Counted from the stretch's first letter, positions 37,690 to 47,045 are shown. The stretch: 64,000 bases of DNA from Pseudoxanthobacter soli DSM 19599 (GCF_900148505.1 NZ_FRXO01000002.1:186001-250000); one strand, 5' to 3'. Made by a program: numbers and translations. Notes: generated from the letters alone by a model not told the origin.

Positions 37690-38715
37690 TCAGACGGTCA
37701 GCACGATCTTGCCGACGTGGGACGACGATTCCATCCGGGCATGAGCGGCGGAGGCCTCCACCAGCGGGAAGGTGGAATCGATCACCGGCCTGACGCGGCC
37801 GACCGCCACCAACGGCCAGACGCGGTCGTGAAGCGCCTGCGCGATCGCCGCCTTGAACGGCACTTCTCGCGCACGCAGCGTGGAGCCGGTATGGACGAGG
37901 CGCTTCACCATCAGCGGCGTGAAATCGAGATTCTTCGCCTTGCCGCCCAGCGTGGCGATCTGCACGATGCGCCCTTCGACCGCCGCGGCACGCCAGTTGC
38001 GCTCGACATAGTCACCCGCGATCATGTCGAGGATGACGTCGGCGCCGCGCCCGCCGGTTTCGGCCTTCGTGGCGGCAACGAAGTCCTCGTCGCGGTAGTT
38101 GACCGCCCGGTCCGCCCCCAGCGCCAGCATCGCGTCGCACTTCTCCGCGGAACCGGCAGTCGCGATCACCCGCGCGCCGAACGCCTTGGCGAGCATGATC
38201 GCCGTCGTGCCGATGCCGGACGTACCGCCATGGACGAGCAGCGTCTCGCCGGCGGCAAGGCCGGCGCGGTCGAACACGTTGGACCACACCGTGAAGAAGG
38301 TCTCGGGGATCGCGGCGGCCTCGATCATGGTGAGACCGTCCGGCACCGGCAGGGCGATATTGGCGGACGCCAGGCAATATTCCGCGTAGCCGCCGCCCGC
38401 CACGAGGGACGTCACCGCCATGCCGGGCGCGAATGCCGTCACATCCGGCCCGACGGCGGCGACCCGGCCGGCGATTTCCAGGCCCGGGATATCCGGCGCG
38501 CCCGCCGGCGGCGGATAATGGCCCATGCGCTGGAGCACGTCGGGGCGGTTCACGCCTGCCGCTTCCACCCGCACCAGGATCTCGCCCGGGCCCGGCTTGG
38601 GCACCGGCCGCGTCTCGGCCACCAGCGCCTCGGGGCCGCCGGGCACCGGGCAGGCGATCGCGGTCATGGTTTCCGGCGGGCTGGCGCTCATGGTTTCCGG
38701 TACGCTGGCGCTCAT
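37690..38715 (-). CDS. NAD(P)H-dependent quinone oxidoreductase, PIG3/zinc-free MDR family
   Basis: A 341-residue medium-chain dehydrogenase/reductase. The NADPH-binding motif is LLVHGGTSGIGTTAIMLAKAFGA. The start AIACPVPGGPEALVAETRPVP and RVEAAGVNRPDVLQRMG are typical of the TP53I3/PIG3 quinone reductases. No structural-zinc Cys cluster is present. The N-terminus MSASVPET/MSASPPET/MTAI contains a DNA-level tandem duplication with three possible ATGs. I give the first, which has GGAG upstream; the last (38667) matches homologues best. Confidence 0.9.
   Translation of the reverse strand: MSASVPETMSASPPETMTAIACPVPGGPEALVAETRPVPKPGPGEILVRVEAAGVNRPDVLQRMGHYPPPAGAPDIPGLEIAGRVAAVGPDVTAFAPGMAVTSLVAGGGYAEYCLASANIALPVPDGLTMIEAAAIPETFFTVWSNVFDRAGLAAGETLLVHGGTSGIGTTAIMLAKAFGARVIATAGSAEKCDAMLALGADRAVNYRDEDFVAATKAETGGRGADVILDMIAGDYVERNWRAAAVEGRIVQIATLGGKAKNLDFTPLMVKRLVHTGSTLRAREVPFKAAIAQALHDRVWPLVAVGRVRPVIDSTFPLVEASAAHARMESSSHVGKIVLTV
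38668..38715 (-). repeat. Tandem 24-bp duplication at the start of the quinone oxidoreductase gene
   Basis: Two units (38692-38715 and 38668-38691) share ATGAGCGCCAGC and CCGGAAACC and differ by only a few bases. They encode MSASVPET and MSASPPET, followed by a third ATG. Confidence 0.8.
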
Positions 38716-38934
38716 GGAACATCTCCGTTGGCTTGCGAGGCGAACCCGCGGGCGGCGGCCATCCGGCCGGAACCCCGCTGCAGCACGCCCGGCAGTGTCG
38801 CCAGCGTGCGCGGCTCTCGACCCTCCTGATGCCACCCCCGCGCGGCGAGGTCGAGGCGAAGCGGATGCCTGCGGGCGCTCTCTTTGCTATGAACGCCCGG
38901 AGACGGGGCCGGCGCCCTGCAGGAGGAAGACGCC

Positions 38935-39135
38935 ATGATCGAGGACGATCCGTTCGCCACCCCGGCCGCCCGCAAGGCGCAGGCGCACACGCTCGGCAGC
39001 GAACTCGCGCGGCTGTCGGTCACGGAACTCGAGGCGCTCGTCGGTGATCTGGAGGCGGAAATCGCCCGGGTCCGGGCCGCGATCGAGGCCAAGCGCGCCA
39101 CCCAGAACGCCGCGGACGCGCTTTTCCGGCGCTGA
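38935..39135 (+). CDS. DUF1192 family small protein
   Basis: A 66-residue acidic coiled-coil protein typical of alphaproteobacteria. It opens DDPFATPAARKAQ and has the heptad stretch LSVTELEALVGDLEAEIARV. The start ATG follows CAGGAGGAAGACGCC. Function is unknown. It is divergent from the quinone oxidoreductase. Confidence 0.88.
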   Translation: MIEDDPFATPAARKAQAHTLGSELARLSVTELEALVGDLEAEIARVRAAIEAKRATQNAADALFRR

Positions 39136-39429
39136 GCGCGAGAAATCCTCGCAATCGCCCGGTTTCATCAACCGGGCGTTAACCGCTTTCGGGGACGAAT
39201 GGGGATGGCGGAAGCTGGCGCTGCGGGCGCCCTGGTTCGACTGCCCTGACCCGCGACGCGGATTCTGCCCGGTTCCCTCCCCTGTTCGAGGCCACCTGGT
39301 AGAGCCGCGCATGTCGCGGCTTCTTTTTGGGCGCGATTTCCGCCTTGAGCGGCGACTCCCCTTTTCCGCCGCAAGCGGCTAGTAGGACGGCTCCTCGGTT
39401 GTTCCTCCGTCCGGCCTGCAAAACCACCC

Positions 39430-39885
39430 GTGTCCGCGTTCCTGTTCGACGAGATCATCGCGCTGCGCATGGCCGCCACGGCCTTGCCACCCGGCCCCGG
39501 CCGGGCACGGCTCGATTCCCGGCTCGACAGGATCGCCGGGCTTGCGCTGATCGACGACATGGAACGCAGCGGCGACCTTCCGCCCGAGACCGCGGAAGCG
39601 GAGCGCGCGCGGATCGCCGCCCGCGCCCGCACGATGCCGGCCTGCCAGGAGGCCGGCTGGAATGCAGCGGCCGAAGACCCGCGGCTGCACGGGCTCGAAC
39701 GCCGGGCCGGCGCCATCGAGGCGGCGCTGACGGCGGAACGGCCGGCGCGCCGCCCCGCGCGCGCCGTGCTTCAGCTCGTGCACGACAACCCCGTCGCACG
39801 CTCGCACGCCCGCCTCGAAGCGGCGTTCACACCGGTGCCGGGCCCGCGCAACGGCGGCGATGCCGGCGGCGGAAATCCGGCCTGA
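39430..39885 (+). CDS. Hypothetical Ala/Arg-rich protein
   Basis: A possible 151-residue protein from a GTG start, not recognised. It is mostly helical by composition and ends in a Gly-rich tail. No ribosome site is visible, and a GTG without one makes the start doubtful. It may be a genuine small alphaproteobacterial gene, since it is the longest sensible frame here. The 294 bases before it hold no other candidate. Confidence 0.4.
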   Translation: MSAFLFDEIIALRMAATALPPGPGRARLDSRLDRIAGLALIDDMERSGDLPPETAEAERARIAARARTMPACQEAGWNAAAEDPRLHGLERRAGAIEAALTAERPARRPARAVLQLVHDNPVARSHARLEAAFTPVPGPRNGGDAGGGNPA

Positions 39886-40000
39886 CCGGACCGGGTCGAC
39901 GCGCCCTTATCCGGCGGCCCCTACCCTTCTCCGGCGGCCCCTACCCTTCGCACCCATGCCTTACACGCGCCGTGCCTCACACGGCACGCCTCACAAACGA

Positions 40001-40032
40001 AAGCCGCGCCCGGGTGGTCCCGGACGCGGCTT
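40001..40032 (-). terminator. Intrinsic terminator of rpmE
   Basis: AAGCCGCGCCCGGG (40001-40014) and CCCGGACGCGGCTT (40019-40032) pair across four bases with one mismatch. Read on the minus strand the stem is followed by TCGTTTG, so it terminates the L31 gene about 90 bases after its stop. Confidence 0.8.
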
Positions 40033-40121
40033 GAAACGATCGAACGGCGCAGCGCCCTCCCGGATGTACAACCATCGCGCCGGATCGGCGGCGACGGTAC
40101 TTCGGGAGCGATGCCGCTGCC

Positions 40122-40343
40122 TCAGCCGAGGAAGCTGCCGAACTTGTTCTTGAAGCGCGACACGCGGCCGCCGCGGTCGAGCAGCTGCTGCTGGCCGCCG
40201 GTCCAGGCCGGATGAGTGCGCGGATCGATGTCGAGGGTCAGCACGTCGCCCTCGGAACCGAACGTCGAATGGGTGATATATTCGGACCCGTCGGTCAGCA
40301 CCACCTTGATGCTGTGATAGTCGGGGTGAATGTCTTTCTTCAT
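40122..40343 (-). CDS. rpmE: 50S ribosomal protein L31 (zinc-free, C- type)
   Basis: A 73-residue ribosomal protein beginning [20 protein letters not shown]. The four Cys of the zinc-ribbon (C+) form are absent, so this is the C- form that does not use zinc. It retains [15 protein letters not shown] and [10 protein letters not shown]. The frame is open upstream, but ATG 40343 is where L31 begins. Confidence 0.95.
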   Translation of the reverse strand: MKKDIHPDYHSIKVVLTDGSEYITHSTFGSEGDVLTLDIDPRTHPAWTGGQQQLLDRGGRVSRFKNKFGSFLG

Positions 40344-40832
40344 GGTCGTCGCTTTCCGAACGCTGGCGGCGAGCGGCGGCGGCCTGATCGCCACCCACGT
40401 TCGCCCGAAATGAAGGCGGGCAGAAGCCGCGCCGGCAACGGCACGACCGCTCCCGCTCGGGTTTCCGTCTCGGAAACGCCGGGAAGGCTGCGGCCGATCG
40501 TGTTCAAGGGCGACGATATAGCGGACACACCCGCGGGCGGCAAGAGCGTGCCGGCCCGGGGCGCACCGAAAGACGCCGGCTTTCCGCATTTCTCCCCGCG
40601 TTCACCGGCCTGCGCCCCGATAGGAGCGTCGGTGGGCATCGTCGTGGCGCGGTGCGCCGAATCTTCGCAGCCTCCCGAATGAGGCGCATGGTTCGCGCCA
40701 TCGCCCCGCTGTCGCCCCGGTTCTCGGACAGACCACGCCACCATTTCACTTGCCCGTCCGGGAGCGACGTGGTCTGACGGACCCGCGTTGCATGTTGTTC
40801 GCAACAGGGCGGAACGATGCGGGAGACCTGAC
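40344..40832. other. Intergenic region between rpmE and ABC exporter gene
   Basis: About 490 bases that must contain the divergent promoters. Both strands show only long Arg/Ala/Pro-rich shadow frames. I see no strong hairpin, tRNA or repeat. Confidence 0.45.
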
Positions 40833-42671
40833 GTGGCGGCACGCGGGACGGCGAGGGACGAAACGGCGGAGACGGCGGCGGGCGAAGCGAGGCGCCGCCC
40901 CGGATTGAAGCCGTTGCGGGTGCTGGTGCCGTTCGCGCTCGCCTATCGCGGCCATCTCGCCGGGGCGATCGCTGCGCTGGTGCTGGCCGCAGGCGCCACG
41001 CTGGCGCTGCCGATCGCGCTCCGGCGGGTGATCGACCACGGCTTCAACGCCGCGGACCGAGCCTTCATCGACCGCTATTTCGTCATGCTGATCGTGGTCG
41101 TCGGCGTGCTCGCGCTTGCGAGCGCGGCCCGCTACTACTTCGTCACCTGGCTCGGCGAGCGGGTGGTGGCGGACATCCGCTCCGCCGTGTTCGCCCATGT
41201 CGTCCGACTCTCGGCCGGCTATTTCGACCGCACATTGTCGGGCGAGATCGTGTCGCGGCTCACTGCCGACGCGACGCAGGTCAAGGCCGCGGTCGGCTCC
41301 TCCGCCTCCGTCGCCCTGCGCAACCTGCTCCTGTTCATCGGCGCGGCGACCATGATGGTGGTGACGAGCCCGGGGCTCTCGGCGCTGGTGCTCGCCGCGA
41401 TCCCGGTGATCGTGCTGCCGTTGGTCGGATTCGGCCGATCGGTGCGCCGCCGCTCGCGCCGCGCCCAGGACGTGCTCGCCGCATCCTCCGCCTACGCCAC
41501 GGAAGCCATCGGCGCGGTGCGCAGCCTGCAGGCCTTCACCTTCGAGGGTGCGGCCGCCGGGCGCTATCGCGGCGGGGTGGACGAGGCCTTCGGCGCCGCC
41601 CGCAGCGCCATCGTCGCCCGCACGCTGCTCACCGGCATCGCGATCTTCCTTGTGTTCACCTCCATCGTGGTGGTGCTCTGGATCGGCGCGCAGGACGTGC
41701 TCGCCGGCAACCTTTCACCGGGCGCGCTCGGCCAATTCGTGCTCTATGCCGCCTTCGCCGCCGGCAGCCTCGGCGAGCTGTCGCAGGTCTGGGGCGAGGT
41801 CTCGCAGGCAGCCGGCGCCGCCGAGCGGCTCGGCGAACTCCTTGCGGAACAGCCGGCCATCGCCGATCCGGTCCACCCGGTCGCGCTGCCGGAGCCGCCG
41901 GCCGGTACGCTCGCCTTCCGCGACGTGTCGTTCGCCTATGGCGGCAACGGCCATCCGCCGGTGGTGGAGAACATCCAACTCGCGGTGAAGCCGGGCGAGA
42001 CGGTTGCGATCGTCGGCCCGTCCGGCGCCGGCAAGTCGACCCTTTTCGCGCTGGCGCTGCGCGCCTACGACCCGACCGCTGGCCGCATCCTGATCGACGG
42101 CGTCGACGTCCGCGATGCCCGCCTCGCCGATGTCCGCCGCCGCATCGCCATCGTGCCGCAGGACACCACGATCTTCGCCGCCTCGATCCTCGACAACATC
42201 CGCTTCGGCCGGCCGGACGCCAGCGAGACCGACATCCTCGCCGCGGCGAAGGCCGCCCGCGTCGACGTCATCGCCGCGCAGCTTCCAAACGGTTTCGACA
42301 CTGAAGTCGGCGAGCGCGGCGTGACGCTTTCCGGCGGCCAGCGCCAGCGGATCGCCATCGCCCGCGCCATCCTGAAGGATGCGCCGATCCTGCTGCTGGA
42401 CGAGGCGACATCGGCGCTCGACGCCGAAAGCGAGGCGGCCGTTCAGGCGGCGCTCGAAACCCTGCGGCGCGGACGGGCGACACTCGTCATCGCCCATCGC
42501 CTCGCGACCGTGCTGGCAGCGGACCGCATTCTGGTGATGGAGAACGGCCGCATCGTGGAGGCAGGCGATCACGCCAGCCTCGTGGCGCGCGGCGGGCTCT
42601 ATGCGCGCCTCGCCCGGCTGCAGTTCCAGGCGGGCGCGGAGGCCCTGGAAGCCGGCGCCGCCGCGAAATAG
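40833..42671 (+). CDS. ABC exporter, fused membrane and ATPase domains (MsbA/LmrA-like)
   Basis: A 612-residue half-transporter with six membrane helices in the first about 320 residues and an ATPase domain from about 365. ATPase motifs are IVGPSGAGKSTLF, TLSGGQRQRIAIARAI and ILLLDEATSALDAES. GTG 40833 follows GGGAGACCTGAC. It pumps a lipid, peptide or drug outward as a dimer. Substrate is not predictable. Intact throughout, with a terminator hairpin after it. Confidence 0.94.
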   Translation: MAARGTARDETAETAAGEARRRPGLKPLRVLVPFALAYRGHLAGAIAALVLAAGATLALPIALRRVIDHGFNAADRAFIDRYFVMLIVVVGVLALASAARYYFVTWLGERVVADIRSAVFAHVVRLSAGYFDRTLSGEIVSRLTADATQVKAAVGSSASVALRNLLLFIGAATMMVVTSPGLSALVLAAIPVIVLPLVGFGRSVRRRSRRAQDVLAASSAYATEAIGAVRSLQAFTFEGAAAGRYRGGVDEAFGAARSAIVARTLLTGIAIFLVFTSIVVVLWIGAQDVLAGNLSPGALGQFVLYAAFAAGSLGELSQVWGEVSQAAGAAERLGELLAEQPAIADPVHPVALPEPPAGTLAFRDVSFAYGGNGHPPVVENIQLAVKPGETVAIVGPSGAGKSTLFALALRAYDPTAGRILIDGVDVRDARLADVRRRIAIVPQDTTIFAASILDNIRFGRPDASETDILAAAKAARVDVIAAQLPNGFDTEVGERGVTLSGGQRQRIAIARAILKDAPILLLDEATSALDAESEAAVQAALETLRRGRATLVIAHRLATVLAADRILVMENGRIVEAGDHASLVARGGLYARLARLQFQAGAEALEAGAAAK

Positions 42672-42683
42672 GCGTCGGCCGGT

Positions 42684-42700
42684 CGCGGGGCTCCCCCGCG
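42684..42700 (+). terminator. Hairpin between convergent ABC exporter and OmpA/MotB-like genes
   Basis: CGCGGGG (42684-42690) pairs with CCCCGCG (42694-42700) around a 3-base loop, immediately downstream of the exporter stop. It can serve both converging transcripts. Confidence 0.55.
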
Positions 42701-42751
42701 GGTCGGGGCTCCCCCATCCGCTGGCGCTTGGTCTCCCGCCCGCCCGATCCC

Positions 42752-43777
42752 TCAGCGTTCGGTCAGCTTCAGCTCGATACGGCGGTTGCGCGCCCGGGCC
42801 TCGTCGGTATCGGCGGTGTCGAGCGGCTGGAACTCGCCGAACGCCGCGGCTGCGAGATGCTCGGGATCGACGCCCTTGGAGATCAGGAACTGCACCACCG
42901 CGATGGCGCGTGCCGAGGAAAGCTCCCAGTTCGAGCGGAACCGGCCCGATCCCGACAGCGGCCGCGAATCGGTGTGGCCGTTGACCTGCAGCACCCAGCC
43001 GATCTCCGGCGGGATCTCCTTCTCGAGCTGCAGGATGGCGCTCGCCAGCTTGTCGAGATCGACCTGGCCCTCGCCGTTGATCTGGTCGGAGCCGGAGGCA
43101 AACAGCACCTCGGACTGGAACACGAAGCGGTCGCCGACCACGCGGATATCGGGCCGGTCGGCGAGGATCTCGCGCAGGCGGCCGAAGAAATCCGAGCGGT
43201 AGCGCGACAGCTCCTGTACCTTCTGGGCCAGCGCCACGTTGAGCCGGCGGCCGAGATCGGCGATCTGCGCCTGGGATTCCTTGTCCTTCTGCTCGGAGGC
43301 GCCGAGCGCGGTCTCCAGCGCGGCGATCTGGCGGCGCAGCGCCGAAATCTGCTGGTTGAGGAGTTCGACCTGGGCCAGCGCGTCACGGCTGACCTGCTGC
43401 TCCTTGGCGAGCTGGCCCTGCAACTCCGTGATCTGGCCGCCAGCACCGACGGACGAGCCCTGCGCCGAGTTGAGCAGGCCCTGCAGGCGGTCGCGGTCGG
43501 CAAGGGCGGCATCGAGGCTCGACTGCAGCTGCGCGAGCGCATCCTGCGCGTCGCCCTTGGCGGCCCGCTCCATCGACAGAAGCTGGGTCAGCTCGGCGAT
43601 CTGGGCGTTGAGGCGCGACAGCGCGGTGTCCTTTGACGACACCTCGCGGCTCAGCAGAAACTGCGCCAGCATGAACACCGAGAGCAGGAACACGAAGACC
43701 ATCAGCAGCGTCGACAGCGCGTCGACGTAGCCCGGCCACTGGTCGAGCTGCGCTGCGCGGCGGCGTCCCCTCGGCAT
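42752..43777 (-). CDS. OmpA/MotB-family peptidoglycan-binding protein with coiled coil
   Basis: A 341-residue protein. A single inner-membrane helix (YVDALSTLLMVFVFLLSVFM, about 16-35) resembles the plug of MotB/TolR. A long Gln/Ala-rich coiled coil follows (about 45-190), then an OmpA-C domain with VNGHTDSRPL and FLISKGVDPEHLAAAAFGE. The C-terminal ARARNRRIELKL is the usual peptidoglycan-binding end. It pairs with the MotA/TolQ-like gene upstream as a non-flagellar ion-driven motor. Confidence 0.9.
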   Translation of the reverse strand: MPRGRRRAAQLDQWPGYVDALSTLLMVFVFLLSVFMLAQFLLSREVSSKDTALSRLNAQIAELTQLLSMERAAKGDAQDALAQLQSSLDAALADRDRLQGLLNSAQGSSVGAGGQITELQGQLAKEQQVSRDALAQVELLNQQISALRRQIAALETALGASEQKDKESQAQIADLGRRLNVALAQKVQELSRYRSDFFGRLREILADRPDIRVVGDRFVFQSEVLFASGSDQINGEGQVDLDKLASAILQLEKEIPPEIGWVLQVNGHTDSRPLSGSGRFRSNWELSSARAIAVVQFLISKGVDPEHLAAAAFGEFQPLDTADTDEARARNRRIELKLTER

Positions 43778-43803
43778 GGCGGTCTCCGTTGTGTCCTGGC
43801 GTA

Positions 43804-43848
43804 TATCCCGTTCAGATCACACCGATCCGAACGACAAGAAATCGCTCT
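43804..43848. repeat. Copy of the dispersed palindromic repeat
   Basis: ATATCCCGTTCAGATC, then ACACCGATCCGAACGAC, then AAGAAATCGCTC. It matches, with few changes, the copy on the minus strand at 8630-8678. The 16-mer at 43833-43848 is identical to 8599-8614. It lies between the MotA-like gene and the MotB-like gene. Confidence 0.8.
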
Positions 43849-43869
43849 ATGGCGTGCCGGTTGGGTGGA

Positions 43870-44850
43870 TCAGCGCCGGTCCTGTTCGACCGCGCCGGCC
43901 AGCGTCTCCAGGAAGCGCTCGATGCGCGCCTGCTGCCGGGCTTGGGCCTCGGTCCATTCGCGCTGCATCTGCCGCTCGGCCCGCAGGTGCTGAACCAGCC
44001 CCTGGATGCCCTCGGCGAGGTTCGCCATCGCCGCGGTGGCGCCCCGGCCCGAACCCTGGTCCTGGACGGCGGCCGCGAGCCGGTCCAGCGCCTCGCTGAC
44101 ATCGGAGGGCGGCAACGCCTGCCCGCCGGCGGGCAGGATGTCGGTCACGCTCGACAGCCAGTCCTCGAGGTCGGTGTAGAAGCGGTTCTGCGCCTGGCCC
44201 GCCTGCAGATCGAGGAAGCCGAGGATCAGCGAGCCGGTCAGACCGAACAGCGAGGACGAGAACGCGATGCCCATGCCGGAGAGCGGCGCGGCGAGGCCGG
44301 CCTTCAGGTCCTCGAAGATCACCGTGGAATCGCCCGACGAGACGTTGAGCGAGCCGATGGTGGCCCCGACGGAGCTCACGGTCTGCAACAGACCCCAGAA
44401 GGTGCCGAGCAGGCCGAGGAACACCAGCAGGCCCGTAAGGTAGCGCGAGATGTCGCGCGCCTCGTCGAGACGGGTGCCGATCGAATCGAGAATCGTGCGC
44501 AGCGCCGGGGTGGAGAGCGGCTTGTCGCCGAGCTTGTCGCCGATCAGCGAGGCCATCGGCGCGAGCAGCACCGGCGGGCGGCGAACCTCCAGCCCGGCAT
44601 AGCCGGCGCGGAAGCCGTTGACCCAGGTGACCTCCGGAAACAGCCGGATCACCTGGCGGAACGCCAGCACGATGCCGATGGCGAGAACGCCGAAGATCAG
44701 CCCGTTCAGGCCCGGATTGGCCATGAACGCCGTGGCGATCGAACGGTAGAGCACCACGCCGATACAGGCGGCAAGCACCAGGAAGATCACCATGCGCCAC
44801 AGAAAGATCTGCGGGCTGGAAAGCCGGTAGGGATCGATGTCGCGGGCCAT
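43870..44850 (-). CDS. MotA/TolQ/ExbB-like proton channel protein
   Basis: The 326-residue membrane protein starts MARDIDPYRLSSPQIFLWRM. Helices are at about 15-37 and 43-62, then two closely spaced helices around LTGLLVFLGLLGTFWGLLQT and SGMGIAFSSSLFGLTGSLI, the MotA/TolQ signature. The C-terminal 70 residues are a soluble coiled coil. It should form the stator pore with the OmpA/MotB-like partner downstream. No flagellar genes are near, so cell-envelope work is more likely. Confidence 0.88.
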   Translation of the reverse strand: MARDIDPYRLSSPQIFLWRMVIFLVLAACIGVVLYRSIATAFMANPGLNGLIFGVLAIGIVLAFRQVIRLFPEVTWVNGFRAGYAGLEVRRPPVLLAPMASLIGDKLGDKPLSTPALRTILDSIGTRLDEARDISRYLTGLLVFLGLLGTFWGLLQTVSSVGATIGSLNVSSGDSTVIFEDLKAGLAAPLSGMGIAFSSSLFGLTGSLILGFLDLQAGQAQNRFYTDLEDWLSSVTDILPAGGQALPPSDVSEALDRLAAAVQDQGSGRGATAAMANLAEGIQGLVQHLRAERQMQREWTEAQARQQARIERFLETLAGAVEQDRR

Positions 44851-45117
44851 GGGCGGTCCGAAATCCGTTGGAGGCTCGTTTTGAATAGCCCGACAGCGGC
44901 CTGCGACCAAACGAAATCGCCGCGCCGTGCCGGCCTTGCGGACTGTCACAAGAGTGACGCAGAGTGCGACTCAAGTCTCCACGACGACACGCCGCGCGCG
45001 CCGGATCAACGGCCGGACGCCACGGCTTGAGAGTGCACCCTCCGCGCGCGTACCGGCGCGGAACCGTCGTTGCGTGGCCACGTTCTCACGCGCCACGTCC
45101 CTTGCGGAGAAACGGAC

Positions 45118-46092
45118 ATGATCACCTGCTATCTGCAAGAGGACGGTCTTCTGAAGCGGCGGCGCTGGGAAGAGAACGAGCCGCTGCCGGAAAGCGCGGT
45201 GTGGCTCGACCTGTTCGCCCCCACCCACTGGGAGGACAAGCTGACAGAAAGCCTCCTCGGCATCGGCGTCCCCACCCAGGAGGAGATGAAGGAGATCGAG
45301 ACCTCCAGCCGCCTCTATGTCGAGGATGGCGGCATCTACATGACGACGACGCTTTTGTGCGGCATCGCCGAGGGCCGCCCCGGGACGACGCCGGTGACCT
45401 TCATCCTGGTCGGCAACCGGCTGGTGACGGTGCGCTACGACGAGCCGAAGGCATTCCCGCTCGCGGCCCATCGCCTGCAGAAGCCGCAAAGCGAGCCCGT
45501 GTCGGCCGCGCTGGCGCTCGTCGACCTGCTCGATGCCGTCGTCGAGCGCACCGCCGATATCCTGGAGGCGATCGCCGCGGAGATCGATCTGATCTCGCGT
45601 TCGGTGTTCGAGGCCGGCATCTCCGACCGGCGCGGCGGGCCGGACTTCCACGACGTGATCCGCGCCATCGGCCGCCAGGGCATGTTGACCAACCGCGCTC
45701 AGGAAAGCCTGATGTCGCTGTCGCGCACGCTGGCCTTCCTCGGTCTGCATCAGGGCAACGGCCAACTTGTCGGCCACCGCGGCACCATCAAGTCGATGAC
45801 GCGGGACGTGCGCTCGCTTTCCGACCACGCCGCGTCGCTCGATACCAAGATCAACTTCCTGCTCGACGCGGTGCTCGGTCTCGTCAACCTCGATCAGAGC
45901 GCGATCATCAAGATCTTCTCGGTTCTCGCGGTCGTGTTCATGCCGCCGACGCTGATCGCCTCGATCTACGGCATGAACTTCCAGTTCATGCCGGAACTGG
46001 AATGGCACTACGGCTACATGGTCTCGATCGGCCTGATGGTGGTCTCGGCCGTCGGCACATACGGCTTCTTCCGCTGGAAACGCTGGCTGTAG
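45118..46092 (+). CDS. corA: CorA family magnesium/cobalt transporter
   Basis: The 324-residue protein has a large cytoplasmic N-terminal domain and two C-terminal helices. The pore motif YGMNF is at about residue 290, followed by MPELEWHYGYMVSIGL and the basic end RWKRWL. ATG 45118 follows GCGGAGAAACGGAC. It imports Mg (or Co/Ni) as a pentamer. Confidence 0.95.
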   Translation: MITCYLQEDGLLKRRRWEENEPLPESAVWLDLFAPTHWEDKLTESLLGIGVPTQEEMKEIETSSRLYVEDGGIYMTTTLLCGIAEGRPGTTPVTFILVGNRLVTVRYDEPKAFPLAAHRLQKPQSEPVSAALALVDLLDAVVERTADILEAIAAEIDLISRSVFEAGISDRRGGPDFHDVIRAIGRQGMLTNRAQESLMSLSRTLAFLGLHQGNGQLVGHRGTIKSMTRDVRSLSDHAASLDTKINFLLDAVLGLVNLDQSAIIKIFSVLAVVFMPPTLIASIYGMNFQFMPELEWHYGYMVSIGLMVVSAVGTYGFFRWKRWL

Positions 46093-46122
46093 AGACCCGC
46101 TCTCGTCCATCCGGAACGAATA

Positions 46123-46152
46123 TCGCCCGGATCGGAGGGGCGATCCGGGCGA
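46123..46152. terminator. Bidirectional hairpin between corA and inositol monophosphatase gene
   Basis: TCGCCCGGATCG (46123-46134) pairs perfectly with CGATCCGGGCGA (46141-46152) around a 6-base loop, between two converging genes. Confidence 0.75.
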
Positions 46153-46232
46153 CAGAAAGCAGTCAGGGCTCTCCGGCCGGGGCGCGCCCTCGTTCCGGAT
46201 CGAATGACCCGGACGGCAGCGCTGCACCAATC

Positions 46233-47030
46233 TCAGAGCCGGGCGTGGGCCTGCTTGAGATGCCCCAGCAGAGCCTGATGGACCACCTCGTTGCCGGCGA
46301 CGATGGAGCCACTTTCCAGCATGGCGTCCTTGCCGGCGAAGTCCGACACGAAGCCGCCCGCCTCGCGCACGATGATCGCGCCGGCCGCGATGTCCCATGA
46401 ATTGAGGTGGGCTTCCCAGAAACCGTCCATGCGGCCGGCGGCGACCCAGCACAGGTCGAGCGCGGCGGAACCGAAGCGGCGGATGCCGGAGACCTGACCG
46501 ACCATCTCGCGCAGTTCGATGAGCGAACGGCCCTGATCGGGCCGGCCGAGATGGGGAATGCCGGTGCCGACCACGCAATCGGCCATGTCGCGGCGCTGGG
46601 CCACGCGGATGCGGCGGTCGTTCATGAAGGCGCCGCCGCCACGCTCGGCGACGTAGAGTTCGTCCATCACCGGATTGTAGACCACGCCGGCGACGATCTG
46701 GCCCTGCCGCTCCAGCGCGATGGAGACGGCGAACATCGGAATGCCGTGCAGGAAGTTGGTGGTGCCGTCGAGCGGATCGATGTGCCAGACGTGCTGGCCG
46801 TCACCGGCCACGTCGCCGGCTTCCTCCATGCGGAAGCCCCAGCCCGGCCGCGCCTTCTCGAGCTCGCGATAGATGATCTGCTCGGCCTTCTTGTCGGCGG
46901 CGGAGACGAAGTCGCCCGGCCCCTTGCGGGAGACCTGAAGGTTTTCGACCTCGCCGAAATCCCGCACCAGCCCGCGCCCCGCCTTGGTGGCGGCCTGGAC
47001 CATGACATTGAGAAGGGCTGAACGTGCCAT
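46233..47030 (-). CDS. suhB: Inositol monophosphatase family protein (SuhB-like)
   Basis: The 265-residue Mg-dependent phosphatase begins MARSALLNVMVQAATKAGRGL. Metal motifs are HIDPLDGTTNFLHGIPMFA and LNSWDIAAGAIIVREAGG. In many bacteria the enzyme also binds NusA and supports rRNA processing, while the enzyme reaction frees myo-inositol. ATG 47030 is preceded by GCACG and an unusual hairpin array and T-run. Upstream (minus direction) is tRNA-His. Confidence 0.93.
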   Translation of the reverse strand: MARSALLNVMVQAATKAGRGLVRDFGEVENLQVSRKGPGDFVSAADKKAEQIIYRELEKARPGWGFRMEEAGDVAGDGQHVWHIDPLDGTTNFLHGIPMFAVSIALERQGQIVAGVVYNPVMDELYVAERGGGAFMNDRRIRVAQRRDMADCVVGTGIPHLGRPDQGRSLIELREMVGQVSGIRRFGSAALDLCWVAAGRMDGFWEAHLNSWDIAAGAIIVREAGGFVSDFAGKDAMLESGSIVAGNEVVHQALLGHLKQAHARL

Positions 47031-47045
47031 CGTGCAAAAAATCCG

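Noticed and set aside
42752-44850. Zorya-type ZorA/ZorB defence pair
   Set aside because: The MotA/MotB-like pair has no ZorC, ZorD or ZorE nearby and the neighbours are housekeeping genes (corA, ABC exporter).
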